Assembly (NCBI RefSeq): GCF_030704535.1
Contig: NC_081823.1
Coordinates: 11,024,501 to 11,088,500, forward strand
Direction: 5' to 3'
Length of the DNA: 64,000 nucleotides
Source: Vitis vinifera
Taxonomy: Eukaryota > Streptophyta > Magnoliopsida > Vitales > Vitaceae
A program made the position numbers and the translations under genes. The notes under the pieces were generated by a model. That model was not told the origin of the DNA and did no database searches. It saw nothing but the letters and a program-made list of their open reading frames with translations. Positions 35,517-46,697 of this stretch are shown here, in pieces (within the stretch, counting starts at the first letter, position 1; the number at the start of each line of letters is the position of its first letter).

Positions 35517-35920
35517 CTGCAATTAAATATATGCTCACACATTAATTCTTTGAATTAAATAATAAATAATAAATAATAAATAGTACTACTATAACACATC
35601 TTTGGATGAAAATTACAGCATACAAAATTAAACTTTTGACTATTATGGTGATTCCCTTTCACCTATCAAAAAATAATTAATAATGTATCCATAATCCGAT
35701 AGGTCCGTTACCTTTGGGTATCCGATTCCAACTCTCAATTAAGGGTACACATTAATTATTTTACCTCAGTATATTAATCACAAGAAAAGTGGTGCTTGTT
35801 TGGGCCAAGCCAAAATATTCTCATGATCAAAGATATAGGTTTGGATGATCAATGTGCAAGTCTCTGAAAAGAGAGACCGACCACTTTATTCCACATGTCT
35901 CATTTGACATAAACCTATAC
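35517..35920 (-). other. Leader/intron remnant of minus-strand copia
   Basis: Read on the minus strand it ends TTTAATTGCAG with the AG at 35518-35517, a good acceptor in front of gag. The first full gag codon needs one base from an upstream exon, so the intron phase is 1, as in the element at 39384-40468. No primer site or 5' LTR is visible. The region abuts another copia relic at about 35920, so the 5' end was lost. Confidence 0.45.
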
Positions 35921-38891
35921 TCAGCTTCAGGGGAGAACCTAGACGTTATGTGTTGTCACTTTGATTTCCAAGACACCTAGGAGTCTCTAATAAACACATA
36001 GAAGCTACTAATAGATTTTCTATTATTTGGACAAGAAGCCTAATCAAAATCTATAAATCCTTTCAAATCAACTAATGATGTACATGCATGAAAAGAAAAG
36101 GCCTTGTCCTACATTTACTCTTGACATATTGAAGTACATAGTGAATTACTTGAAAATGAGGTGTCTATGGCTTTGCAAGAAATTGAACTAGGTGATTCAC
36201 AAAGTAAGATAGATTAGATCTGATCTTGTTATAGTGTGATCCAAGAGTTTTCCAATCATTTGATTGCATCAAGATGGGTGATTAAGTAGTTTTTCTTGTT
36301 TTACACTTGAGATAATCTATGTTTAATAAAAGTTGCAAAACATAACCTTGTTGGCTAAGAGAAAGTCACTTATTGGATCTAACTACTTCAAGCCCTAATT
36401 CTTTTTTGTTTTTCTTTAAAGTCTCTACTTCTTTTGGATCATTGTTTGCTGTAACAATGTCGTTAATATAAACTAAGTAATGAATGAATTACCAATGAAC
36501 TTGATGAACAATGAGTTGTTTACAGTAGATTGTTTAAATCCTCTACCAATCAACACACTAGAAAATTTAGACAATTGTTGTCGTGAGGCTTGCTTCAAAC
36601 TATAAAGTGATTTATGAAGCTTGTAAACATTATAAATAGGTAGGGACTCCCCCTCACAGTGATAAGTAGGAGGCAAAGACAAATAAACTTTGTCTATGAG
36701 ATGATTGCGAAGAAAAACATTATTCACATTGACCTGAGTAAGACTCCACCCATAAATTGTTGTCAACGCAAGAAGAACCTTAATGGTCACCAACTTAGCT
36801 ACAAGGGAAAAAGTGTGATTGATGAGGTAAACCAAAGTAAGGACACAATCACCCCAATAAGTTAGGGGAATATTAGGTTGGAAATGAAGTGCTCTTGCAA
36901 CATTAATATAACTTGATGCTTTTGTTCAACTATAGAGTTCTATTATGGTGTGTCAATACATAAGTGTAAGGGAAGGGCACATTTAGCATGGAAAAAATTA
37001 GGAAAGGGCAACTCAGGAACATGGTTAGAATGAACATGTTAATTAATTTGGGTACCAAATTGAGTTTGAATTGCTAAGTAAAAATTAAGAAAAATAGATA
37101 TGACATTAGATTTAACATGCAAACAATAGACCCAACTCAAACATGTGCAATCATCAACTATAGTGAGAAAATATTGATAACCTTTAGTAGTGGGGGAGTA
37201 ATAGTCCCCATATATCATAGTGAATTAATTGAAACAGTAAATCATATAAAAAATTAGAAGAAATAAAAGGTAAATGACATTCTTTTATTGAATGACAAAT
37301 TGAATAATGAGATGGATGGTTAGAAATATGTGAAATTTATAATTCATTTTGCAATTTATGAAGTTTAGCATAAGAAGGATGTCCCAAATGATAATGCCAA
37401 AGTTTTTTTGAAGACAAATAAACAATTTACAATTAGCAAAAACATGAAAAAATAGGAAGAAAATGGGTCAAGTCCAAAAGATAGAGGTTATCGTGACTTC
37501 TATCCATCCCAATCATTTTGCCCTGTGAGTGGTCCTAGAACACACAAGATTCAAAAAGGAAATTAATGGAGTAGTGGTGGATTGTATAAGTGTACTAATG
37601 GATAGATGATTAAAATGAAATTATGGAACAAATAAAACATGGTCAATAGTGAGATGATCAGATAATGTCACAAAACCTATTTGACTAATAGGAATAATTT
37701 CCATTAGGTATAGTAACAAACGAATTACTTGTTGAAACAAAAGGTTTGAAATAAGTTAAGGAACAAAAAATATGGTGTGTAGCACCTATATCCAAAATCC
37801 ACGAGGAAGAAAGAATAGAAAAAGAATGTGAAGTGTGAAAAAAATAAAAGATACCATTGAAGCTCGAAATGGATGGTTCAGGTGCTACGGTTATGAAAAA
37901 ACATGAGAGTTGTGTTCGATCTACAAACTTAAAAGGGAAATAAGCTACTAGAACAAAGTTGGAGTTAGAGTACCTAGAGGAGAATCAAGCAAGCCAGTAC
38001 TAGATCCTTCAACAATGATAAAAGCAACTTGATTCACTAGAGCCTTCAGTTGAGATTTAGATTTGAACTAGTAACCATGGAGTTTGTAGTGTTTGTCAAC
38101 AACGTGACCCTATAAACCATAATGAGAACAAAGAGGACGGTTGCACTTGGGCTTAGGCTTGAAATTAGCTTATGAAAAATTGACAAATGTAAGAAGTATT
38201 TCATTAAACACTAGAGGATCTAAAGGAGACATCCCATGGATCATAGCACATTGTCTCTCTTCTTGAACAACCAAAGTAAAGACTTTAGCAATCAGAGGCC
38301 AAGGACCTATCATCAAGATTTGAGCACAAGTCTGAGCATAGGACTCATTTTAACCCATCAGAAATTGAAGGAAATCCATCCAAGGTTGCATACCACCACT
38401 GTGACAAACAGGAACAGGCTGGAAGTCCTTAAGCTCATCTTAGACAATTTTCAACCGAGTATAATAAGTGTTAGCATTAAAAGAGCCTTGATGTAAAACA
38501 ATAAAATGTTTCTTAATCTAACCATTGCTCTAATTGAAATGATTGGAAAGATTAAGCCAGGTCTTAAAGGCAGTATCAATGTATAACAACCATCAACAAT
38601 TTCCCTAGCTACAACATTAAGGATCTAGGAATTACCATACTATTGTAGCGAGTCCAAAGCGAAGAATATCGCCATCAAAGAACATAATCATGTTCTTGGC
38701 TATTAGATCCACAATCATAGCATGACTCCAAGTGTTGTAATTAGAGCCAATGAGATGATGGGAGGCAAAAACCAAACCAGGCTGATCCTAATTGTGAAGA
38801 AAATAGGGTCTTTACTAGAATCTTCCATGGGTGTTGGCATGGAAGGTTCAACAATGGTACGAGTGTTGTTGTTGTGACCTTCACAAGTCAT
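35921..38891 (-). pseudogene. Ale/Retrofit-like copia relic, gag to RNase H
   Basis: Gag begins near 38891 (MTCEGHNNN...) and shows HHLIGSNYNTWSHAM (near 38740). A zinc-knuckle equivalent (LCSHYGL-stop-GHVVDKHYKLHGY) lies near 38080-38135. The pre-integrase word HYHLGHP is near 37390. RT is the only open part (36835-36473: LAKLVTIKVLLALTTIYGWSLTQVNVNNVFL, LHKSLYSLKQASRQQ, FKQSTVNNSLF). RNase H pieces (GQGLFFSCMYIISVDLKGF, CPNNRKSISSFYV) run to about 35930. Stops and indels everywhere. The gag and RT words differ clearly from the two neighbouring copia elements, so this is a separate lineage. Confidence 0.72.
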
Positions 38892-38986
38892 CAAACATAG
38901 AAAAAAGATAGAAACAGAGGATAACAGAGAAAATATGTTGTAATACTATATAAAAAAAAGGGAAAAACAAAGGAAGAAGAATGTTC

Positions 38987-39460
38987 TGTTGGAATTTTTT
39001 ATGTGTGGACTTACATAGTCAATGTGATAATGCCATAAATCAATGTTATTTTATTTTTGCATTGTGGTCCATAATGGGGTTGGACACATATTGTTGCTTG
39101 ATTTTTTATGGGCTCACCCTAATTCACTTGACTGGCCTATTAAGTCAAGTGGTCCAAATAATGTGTGTAATGTGTGATATATATAAGTGCAAAGAAAGGC
39201 TTCTTCTTCTTGGGCTAAAAAAAGGGCACGCATTGCACACTCGTCTTGAGAGCACACACGGACTGAATCTTGGGTGTAGAAAGGGAAGAACTCATTGAAC
39301 CCAGATTTTCATACCATCACGGACTGAGCATATTCTTGGACACCAGTGGAGCACAAAAATGGCTTTCTATGACATTAATCAAGGTAAGCATTTCATTTAT
39401 TGTCATTTAATGCATGCTTTAATGTCTACATGTGATCCTATGTCGTTTAAAATTTCATCA
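38987..39460 (+). repeat. 5' LTR of copia element
   Basis: TGTTGGAATTTTTT...AATTTCATCA, 474 bp. It contains TATATATAA near 39180 (U3 promoter candidate) and, near its end, the ATG-bearing exon and splice donor described separately. Confidence 0.93.
39359..39383 (+). CDS. gag: LTR-encoded first exon of gag
   Basis: ATG plus seven codons (MAFYDINQ) and one extra base, ending CAAG followed by GTAAGC, a strong plant 5' splice site. Joined to the acceptor at 40468, the split codon becomes GCT (Ala) and the frame continues as ISNPGITLQLFAIKPLTGNN, the expected gag N-terminus. The frame fits exactly (gag frame starts at 40471). The 3' LTR copy of this exon has lost the donor (ATTAAG). The splice itself is inferred. 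Confidence 0.65.
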
Positions 39461-40468
39461 ATTGGTATCAGAGCTATACATGGATGACATTTGAGTTGCA
39501 TATTTGGGTTATTTTGGGTTTCCCATTTTCTAGTTTGGAAGCCACTTTTTGGAGCTCATTTAACGGGATTTAAAAAATTAGGGCTTATTTTGGTTCTTAT
39601 TTTTATGCGTTTTTTGTGTAATTTTTGGGTTTAGATTAAAGGATTGATGTTTAAGGATGGAAACCTAAGTGTTTTTGTCGGAAAATGCACAAAATTTTGG
39701 ATGATTTTTTTTTTCTTTTCCAGAAAAACCAAGTCGTGTTTAGTCCGATGGAGAAGATGAACAATGCATGATGATGTCATCATGACATCATAAAAATAAA
39801 TAAAAATAAAAAATAAAAAAACTTTTTTTTTGGTTGTCTTGCTATTCTTGGAATTATTATGCATTTGTTAAATTTGGTTTTATTGGGACAATTAATATTA
39901 TTATTATTATTGTTCTTTATGGTATAATTTTTTATCTTATGCCAATAATGTTGTCCTAGGCCTTTTTTTTGTTAAAGTTTTAAATTTATTATGGCAATAA
40001 AGAACACTTGTGTGATTGCCTATCGCAATTCCAAGTGTGTCAAGTTGTGCAAATTAAATATTTGAGTTTATCATGAAAATAGTGAACATATATGTGGTTG
40101 CCTATCGTGATCCTATATGTGTCAAATTGTCTTTGTTGAGATATTTTATCTCCTACTTTTGGTTGCTTTATTATTGTGATTGCTAAGGTCCATAACAGTA
40201 TTGTAATTATCTTGTTGATGATTATAATACTTGGTAGGATGCTTAGATTGGTGAAGGAAATTAATTATATTTTATAAACCGTACTAATTTTCTTTTTTCC
40301 TTTTCCGTAATAAAATTAGTGCATCTTGGTTGTGATATTTAATTAGTTGTCCTTACTACTATGGAATTTCAAAATTCCAAGCTATTGCTAAATTGAGAAA
40401 TTTTGGAAACTAGCAAATAACATGATATTGTAGTAACATGCATATTGTTTAATTTTTCTATTTTCCAG
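39384..40468 (+). other. Predicted intron spanning the PBS and leader
   Basis: 1085 bp, starting GTAAGC (39384) and ending TTTTTCTATTTTCCAG (40468) with a good polypyrimidine tract. AT-rich as plant introns are. It holds the last 77 bases of the LTR, the PBS and the whole untranslated leader. Spliced RNA would therefore lack the primer site. Confidence 0.62.
39463..39474 (+). other. Primer binding site, initiator tRNA-Met
   Basis: TGGTATCAGAGC two bases after the 5' LTR, the standard copia primer site. Unmutated. Confidence 0.95.
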
Positions 40469-41128
40469 CTATTAGCAATCCTGGAATTACTCTGCAATTA
40501 TTTGCCATCAAGCCTCTTACTGGAAATAACTTTGAGGAATGGTATGAGTCTTTCAATGTGCATATGACTTTACACAATTTGGACTTGGCTTTGAGAGTTG
40601 ATGAGCCAAGTAAGCCCACTAATGTGAACTCTGCTAATGAAAGATCCTTTTATGAGATATAGGAGCACTCCGATAGGAGTTGTTTGATGGTGATGAAGTA
40701 TACTATGGATAAATCTATTAAAGAATGTGTGCCAAAGACGCAAATGGCCAAAGACTTTTTGGAATATGTAAAGGCCAATTATACCAAGATTGATAAGGCA
40801 AAAATGACAACTTATTTGAAGCTTCTCATAACCACTATGTATGATGGAGTAAGTGGGGTTAGAGATTACATCATCAATCTAAAGCACTACTTCAACAAGG
40901 CAAATGAGATGAAAGTGGAGTTGAGTGAGAAATTCTTGAAATAGTTGATACTTGAGTCTCTTCCTACTTCCTTTGATACGATGAAGTTGACTTATAATGC
41001 CTTAAAGGAATAATGGACTTTGGAGGAGTTGATGTCCATTGTGGTGCAACATGAAGTCTCACTAAAGAAAAATGAGACTCACTCTCTTGCTCTTGTTACT
41101 GACCAAGTGAGCAATATGAAGAAAAAAA
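40469..41128 (+). pseudogene. gag: Copia gag, second exon
   Basis: Follows the acceptor at 40468 in the frame of 40684-40944. It reads LFAIKPLTGNNFEEWYESF, then KYTMDKSIKECVP, YLKLLITTMYDGVSGVRDYI, and the LESLPTSFDTMK region. In-frame stops lie at 40660 (TAG for Trp), 40942 (TAG, probably for Gln) and near 41011 (TAA). A 7-A run at 41122-41128 has one base too many, and the next part continues in another frame. Confidence 0.8.
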
Positions 41129-43102
41129 GCTCCACATAAGAATTTTGGAGGCTCTAAACAATTCAAGAGGAAAAGGAATTCGAGTCAAGGAATCTCTAAT
41201 GCATTTGCTTCTTCTAATGCTACAAAGAATGAGAGATTCAAGGGGAAGTGCAACTTTTGCCACAAGATTGGCCACAAGCAGGTTGATTGCTTCAAGTTTA
41301 AAAATTGGGTAGAGAAGAAAAAGAAATGTGAAATTGTGGTTGTGGTTAATTTGAATGCAAACATGATTGAGACTAATATTGTTGATGTTCATGCCAATTC
41401 TTGGTGGTTAGATACTGGTGCCACTATTCACGTCACTAATTCTTTGCAGGAGATGACAAACAAAAGGAGGTCGTCAAAGCATGAAGAATGTGTGTATATG
41501 GGTGATGGAAGCAAAGTGAAAGTAGAATTTTTTGGCATGATAAAGCTAAGATTGACCATAGAAAGTTTTCTGTTGTTACACAATGTTGCTTACATACCCT
41601 CACTTAGGAGGAATCTGATTTCTGTATCTATTTTAGATAGACAAGGTTGCACTTTCCACTTTGGAGGAGGAAAAGTTGATGTATTTAGCTACTCAGTTCT
41701 AATTGGCAATGTTGTTTTGTTTGGCAATCTTTATAGTCTCAGTTTGCATCATGGTCCTTTATGTGATTCATCTTCTGTTAATTCTGTTGTTGGTTGCAAA
41801 CATGCTAGAATGAATTTGAGTTCTTCCATGTTGTGGCATAAATGCCTAGGTCATATTTCTAGGCAAAGACTAGAGAGATTGGTTAGAGATGGTGTGCTTT
41901 CTAATCTTGATTTCTCAGACTTCAAGACTTGTGTTGTTTGCTTAAAGGGGAAGATGACAGCTAAGACCAGAAAAGAGAAGATTGATAAGTGTGGAAGTAC
42001 TTTAGACTTGATCCACACAGATACATGTCGTCCTTTGACACCAACTGCTTTAGGGGGTTATAAATATTTCATCACTTTTATTGATGATTTCTCTAGATAT
42101 GGTTATGTTGAACTAATTCATGAGAAATCTGACTCCCTAAATGTGTTTAAGGCCTTTAAGGCTAAGGTGGAATTGTAGTTGGGAAAGCCCATTAAAGCTG
42201 TGAAGTCTGATAGAGGTGGTGAGTATTATGGGAGATATGATGAGATTGGACGGAATCCTGGACCATTCGCTAAGTTTCTATTGGAATGCGACATTGATGC
42301 TAGATATACAATGGCAGACACTCCTCAACAGAATGGGGTTGTAGAAAAGAGGAATTGCACATTGTTGGATATGGTAAGGTGCATGTTGTCTAATTCCTCC
42401 TTACCAGAATTTATATGGGGTGAAGCCTTAAGGATTACGACATATATTTTGAATCAAGTGCCTAGTAAGTCTGTGCCTAAGACACCTTATGAGCTATGGT
42501 CAGGGAAGAAACCGAGTCTTAACCATTTTCATGTTTGGGGATGTAAGGCTGAGGTTAGGCCATATAACCCACAGTCAAAGAAACTTGATCCTAAAACCAT
42601 TAGTGGTTTCTTTGTTGGTTATGACATTGGATCAAGGGGTTATAGATTTTATTGTTCATCTCATACCACCAGGATCATTGAGTCAAAAAAACTTGTATAC
42701 TTTGAAGATGAAGTTAATGTTGATCCCAATTTTGTGCCTCGTGAGATACCTTTTGGAGAAGAGCATGTTATAATTACTTTTCTTACATCTCATGTTCCAG
42801 ATGCGGATGTTCCTATTGTCCAACAACCGACCACTAATCAAGGAGAGCATGATGATCAAGTGGAACCTGGCATTCCTGTTGATGGTACTGTTGTTGATGG
42901 GATTCTTTTGAGAAGATCACAGAGGGTTCGTAGGCTAACTATTTCAGATGATTACATGATTTATTTGCAGGACCATGAGTATGATGGTTATGATGCTTTT
43001 GATCCAGTCACTTATCAAGAAGCAATTCATTATCCTCAATTCACTTCTTGGAAAGAAGCCATGGATGGAATTTGGTCGAATTGCCACATGGTTGTAAACT
43101 AG
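41129..43102 (+). pseudogene. pol: Copia zinc knuckle, protease and integrase
   Basis: Frame 2 after the slip. Zinc knuckle CNFCHKIGHKQVDC at 41249-41290. Protease WWLDTGATIHVTNS near 41402-41443 with DTGA intact. Pre-integrase LWHKCLGHISRQRL and CVVCLKGK. Integrase core has all three acids: [33 protein letters not shown]. One TAG at 42176-42178 (Gln position) interrupts an otherwise open run of about 590 codons. A deletion near 43070 removes roughly 10-15 residues before RT and changes the frame. Confidence 0.88.
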
Positions 43103-44499
43103 TTGGATGCAAGTGGGTCCTTAAGACCAAACGTGATTCTAGCGGGCAAATAGAGAGATATAAAACTAGACTTGTGGTTAAAGGTTATAGTCAAAGAGAA
43201 GGAATTGATTTTAAAGAAACCTTCTCACTTGTGTCGAGCAAGGACTCTTTTAGAGTGATTATGGCCATAGTAGCTCATTTTGATTTGAAGCTACATCAAA
43301 TGGATGTCAAGACAGCTTTCTTGAATGGTGATCTGGATGAGGACGTTTATGTGGAGCAACCTACTGGTTTTGCTGAAGTTGGAAAGAAAAATTTAGTTTA
43401 CAAGCTCAATAAGTCAATTTATGGTCTTAAATAGGCTTCGAGGTAGTGGTATATGAAGTTTGATAGGATTATCACTCAAAATGGTTTTAAAGAGAATACA
43501 GTTGATAGATGCATATATTTGAGGGTCAGTGGGAGTAGTTACATATTTCTTGTTTTATATGTTGATATACTACTCGCATTAAATGATTCTGACTTGTTGA
43601 TTGAGACAAAGCATATGTTGTCAACCCATTTTGACATGAAAGATCTTGGTGAGGCTTCTTATGTTTTGGGCATAAATATTCTTCGTGATAAGGCTAATGG
43701 GGTGATTAAATTGTCTCAAAGAACCTATATTGAGAAAATATTGAAGAGGTTCAATATGCACAACTGTAGTTCTGCTAGAGCGCCAATTGTGAAGAATGAT
43801 AAGTTTTCAAAGGCCCAATGTCCTCAAAATGATGCTGAGAGAAAGGAAATGAGAACCATTCCTTATTCATCTTTGGTTAGCAGCCTTATGTATGCTCAAG
43901 TATGTACACGCCCTAATATTGCTTTTGTTGTGGGCATGTTGGGAAGGTACTTGAGCAATCCTGGGAGTCAACATTGGAAAGCTGCTGAGAAGGTCCTTAG
44001 GCATTTTCAAGGAACTAAGGATTTAATGTTGACATATCAGCGCACCAACATACTTGATGTAGTTGGGTTTTGTGATGCTGATTTTCCTGGCTACATAGAT
44101 GATAAGAAATCCACTACGGGTTATATTTTTGTGATGGCAGGAGGAGCTGTATCTTGGAAAAGTGTCAAGGAGACACTTACAACATCCTCAACTATGGAGG
44201 CAGAGTATGTGGCATGTTATGAGGCTTGTTGTCATGCTATATGGATGCGGAATTTTATTTCAGTTTTGGGAGTTGTTGACTCCATTTCTAGACCGTTGAA
44301 ATTATTTTGTAATAATTCCGCAACTGTTGCTTTCTCTAAGAACACTAGGAGTACTTCTCGCTCCAAACATATTGATTTAAAGTTCTATTTTGTTAAGGAG
44401 AAAGTGATAGAGTCTCTTATTGATATTGAGCACATGTCAACAAAAGGTATGTTGGCGGATCCACTAACAAAAGGCTTACCCCATAATTGTGTTTCATGA
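43048..44499 (+). pseudogene. pol: Copia reverse transcriptase and RNase H, inactivated
   Basis: RT begins [20 protein letters not shown] and has LHQMDVKTAFLNGDL. Two TAG codons near 43432 and 43444 replace the Gln residues of the LKQASRQWY motif. The frame then stays open to 44499. The catalytic box reads LYVDILLA: one of the two Asp codons of YVDD is deleted, so RT is dead. RNase H keeps CDADFPG and STMEAEYVAC but has CNNSATV where CDNS is usual. Ends ADPLTKGLPHNCVS, a normal copia C-terminus. Confidence 0.88.
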
Positions 44500-44727
44500 A
44501 CATGTATCTCAAATGGGGTTGTTGCGAGCCTAGGTTGCATTAAGTTAGTGGGAGCCATTTTTGGTATTGTAATATTATGCTATTGTTGGAAGGATTGCTA
44601 TTATTGTATATTTCCCTATGAATCAAGCAATGAAGCATGTATGATTGCTTTTGATTATTTGTTTTGATGAGATTCTATGCATTGATTTATGATTATGTAT
44701 ATGTTGTGATGTTTGATTATGTAGTCC

Positions 44728-44738
44728 AAGTGGGAGAA
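44728..44738 (+). other. Polypurine tract
   Basis: AAGTGGGAGAA directly before the 3' LTR. It is the plus-strand primer site and is near-identical to the tract of the minus-strand relative (complement of 30750-30760). Confidence 0.85.
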
Positions 44739-44739
44739 T

Positions 44740-45208
44740 TGTTGGAATTTTTTGTGTGGACTTACATAATCAATGTGATAATGCCATAAATCAATGTTAT
44801 TTTATTTTTGCATTGTGGTCCATAATGGGGCTGGACACATATTGTTGCTTGATTTTTTATGGGCTCACCCTAATTCACTTGACTGGCCCATTAAGTCAAG
44901 TGGTCCAAATAATGTGTGTAATGTGTGATATATATATATACTTCTTCTTCTTGGGCTGAAAAAAGGGCACGCACTGCACACTGCACACTCATCTTGAGAG
45001 CACACACAGACTGAATCTTGGGTATAGGAAGGGAAGAGCTCATTGAACCCGGATTTTCATACCATCACGGACTAAGCATATTATTGGACACCAGTGGAGT
45101 ACGAAAATGACTTTCCATGGCATTAATCAAATTAAGCATTTCATTTATTGCCATTTAATGCATGCTTTAATATCTACATGTGATCCTATGTCGTTGAAAA
45201 TTTCATCA
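44740..45208 (+). repeat. 3' LTR of copia element
   Basis: TGTTGGAATTTTTTG...AATTTCATCA, 469 bp. Compared with the 5' LTR it has an extra TGCACAC copy and a shorter AGTGCAAAGAAAGG region. The splice donor is mutated (AATTAAGC). Confidence 0.93.
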
Positions 45209-46076
45209 GGTTCTGTAGAAAAGATTTTGTTTTATTAATTTGCAAATGGAAAGGATAAAAACATTTTATAGTGATTGGAAACAATATGTTATAAGAACAT
45301 TCCAGCCAACCAAAAGAGCTAGAAAAAGGAAAAGGAGAATAATAAATTCTGTTATGAAATCTTAGCATTATTACAAAAAATACCCCAATATTCTAATGGT
45401 TGGAAATGTCACTTTAGATGGTGGGATATTTCCCACATTTTGTAACAACTATAATGAATCCACAGAATTTCATATCTTAATATTATAATAATAATATTTA
45501 AAAAAAAATTAGGGTTCTTTTATTATTCAACTTTTCCCATTTATGTTGAATATTTTAATTCTTATTATAAAAGATTTAAAATAATTTATTTATTTATTAC
45601 TTTAGAAGAACAACTCTCTCTCTATATATAACATGATAAAGGATCCAATTAACATATTAAATGCAATTTGGAGTCTTCATTATATTGGCAAGTTCATCAA
45701 TACAAATTTACTAGCAAGCCTTTTTTTTATTGCTCCAGATATATTCAACTCAATAAACCACTAAATTATTAATTAACTTAAAAATCTGCTTTGATATTAT
45801 TTCCTAACCAAATGAAGGAGTCCTTCAATTAGTTTCTATTTAAATTACATAACATGGGAAATGATCCACCTAATTAATACATTGAATGTAATTTGGAGGC
45901 TTCATTATATTGGCAAGTTTATAATGAAAAATTTATCATCAAGCTTTTTATTGCTCCAGATATATCCTACTTACCAAACCTCTAAATTAGACAACTTTAG
46001 TTTGGCATGGCAAAATATTAATTAACTTAAAAATCTGCTTTGATAGTATTTCCTTCTAAGAATATGTTTTTGCTTA
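45209..46076 (+). promoter_or_regulatory. SPH2 distal upstream region with duplicated module
   Basis: 45209-45650 shows nothing recognisable. From about 45650 two copies of the SPH upstream module follow, about 225 bp apart (aatttggagtcttcattata at 45665, aatttggaggcttcattata at 45890), each with TATTGGCAAGTT, TTTTTATTGCTCCAGATAT and AATTAACTTAAAAATCTGCTTTGATA. They may hold regulatory sites; function is inferred only from conservation across the three genes. Confidence 0.6.
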
Positions 46077-46137
46077 TAGCCTTGTAAGATGTTGGTTGTC
46101 AGAAAGCATGATAACCACAAAGCCTTGTATATATAAA
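46077..46137 (+). promoter_or_regulatory. SPH2 proximal promoter and TATA box
   Basis: TATAGCCTTGTAAGATG...AAAGCATGATAACCACAAAGCC is nearly identical to the block before SPH3. The TATA box TATATATAAA (46128-46137) overlaps the first in-frame ATG (46137). Confidence 0.7.
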
Positions 46138-46697
46138 TGAAAGAAACTAAGCATCAATTCACTCCTGGGAAGAGGATTACAACCATGTTTCCATTCAGTA
46201 GATGTTTGTTTTCATTTGTGCTGCTTGTGTTTCTTGTTCGTTGGTGTGATGGTGCGATTATAGAAAAGAAAGTGCATGTAAGGATCATCAATGACTTGGG
46301 AAATGGCTCAGATCTTAACCTTCACTGTAAATCCAAAGATGATGACCTTGGGGTTCATGTCCTTGCCCCTCATCAATTCTTTGAATTCAGTTTCCGACCA
46401 AACTTTTGGGTTACTACGTTGTACTTCTGTAGGTTCTGGTGGGGAGATGAATCCCATTGGTTTGACATATACGTGGAGCGGAGGGATGTGGGCCGATGTA
46501 ACAAGCAGTGCTGGTGGACGGTAGCTGCAGTTGGTCCTTGTTTACTGGATGCAAGAGTTCAACGATACACTCTTTGCGAAAACTGGAAGGACCAAAAGCC
46601 TGAGGGTTCAAGTCAAGGACCAAAAGCTAGAATGTACAATGACAACAAACATTTGGAGGGCAATGAGAAAGAGGGAAATGCTATCATCATTTATTAA
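46137..46697 (+). CDS. S-protein homologue (SPH2), secreted
   Basis: Second copy of the S1-family gene, 186 codons from the first ATG. Met17 (46185) is the likelier start, because the TATA box overlaps the first ATG and the hydrophobic signal (FSRCLFSFVLLVFLVRWCDG) begins right after Met17. Mature motifs: NDLGNGSDLNLHCKSKDDDLG, FFEFSFRPNFWVTTLYFCRFWW, QCWWTVAAVGPC. Cysteines at 64, 98, 121, 125, 135 and 147 match copies 1 and 3. Residues 151-172 vary and are shorter than in copy 1. A one-base deletion in an A run just before the old stop changes the last residues from EKRGK to EKEGNAIIIY. No canonical AATAAA close downstream. Closest to SPH3. Confidence 0.87.
   Translation: MKETKHQFTPGKRITTMFPFSRCLFSFVLLVFLVRWCDGAIIEKKVHVRIINDLGNGSDLNLHCKSKDDDLGVHVLAPHQFFEFSFRPNFWVTTLYFCRFWWGDESHWFDIYVERRDVGRCNKQCWWTVAAVGPCLLDARVQRYTLCENWKDQKPEGSSQGPKARMYNDNKHLEGNEKEGNAIIIY

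Larger units (their letters stand above)
38987..45208 (+). mobile_element. Complete Ty1/copia retrotransposon
   Basis: 6.2-kb element with two LTRs (38987-39460, 44740-45208), initiator-Met PBS, PPT and flanking TGTTC / GGTTC (38982-38986, 45209-45213), a 5-bp target duplication with one mismatch. The order gag-PR-IN-RT-RH identifies copia. By eye the LTRs differ at about two dozen of some 455 aligned positions, mostly transitions, plus a few short indels, so the insertion is not recent. The internal region has several stops, two frameshifts or deletions, and a damaged RT box, so it is no longer autonomous. Confidence 0.92.

Noticed and set aside
36659-36865. + strand frame over the Ale-like RT
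   Set aside because: Antisense of the clear minus-strand RT motifs at 36473-36835.
46414-46623. Minus-strand frame inside SPH2
   Set aside because: Shadow of the real gene. The same applies to 18912-19340, 46291-46524 and 56933-57115 on the + strand.
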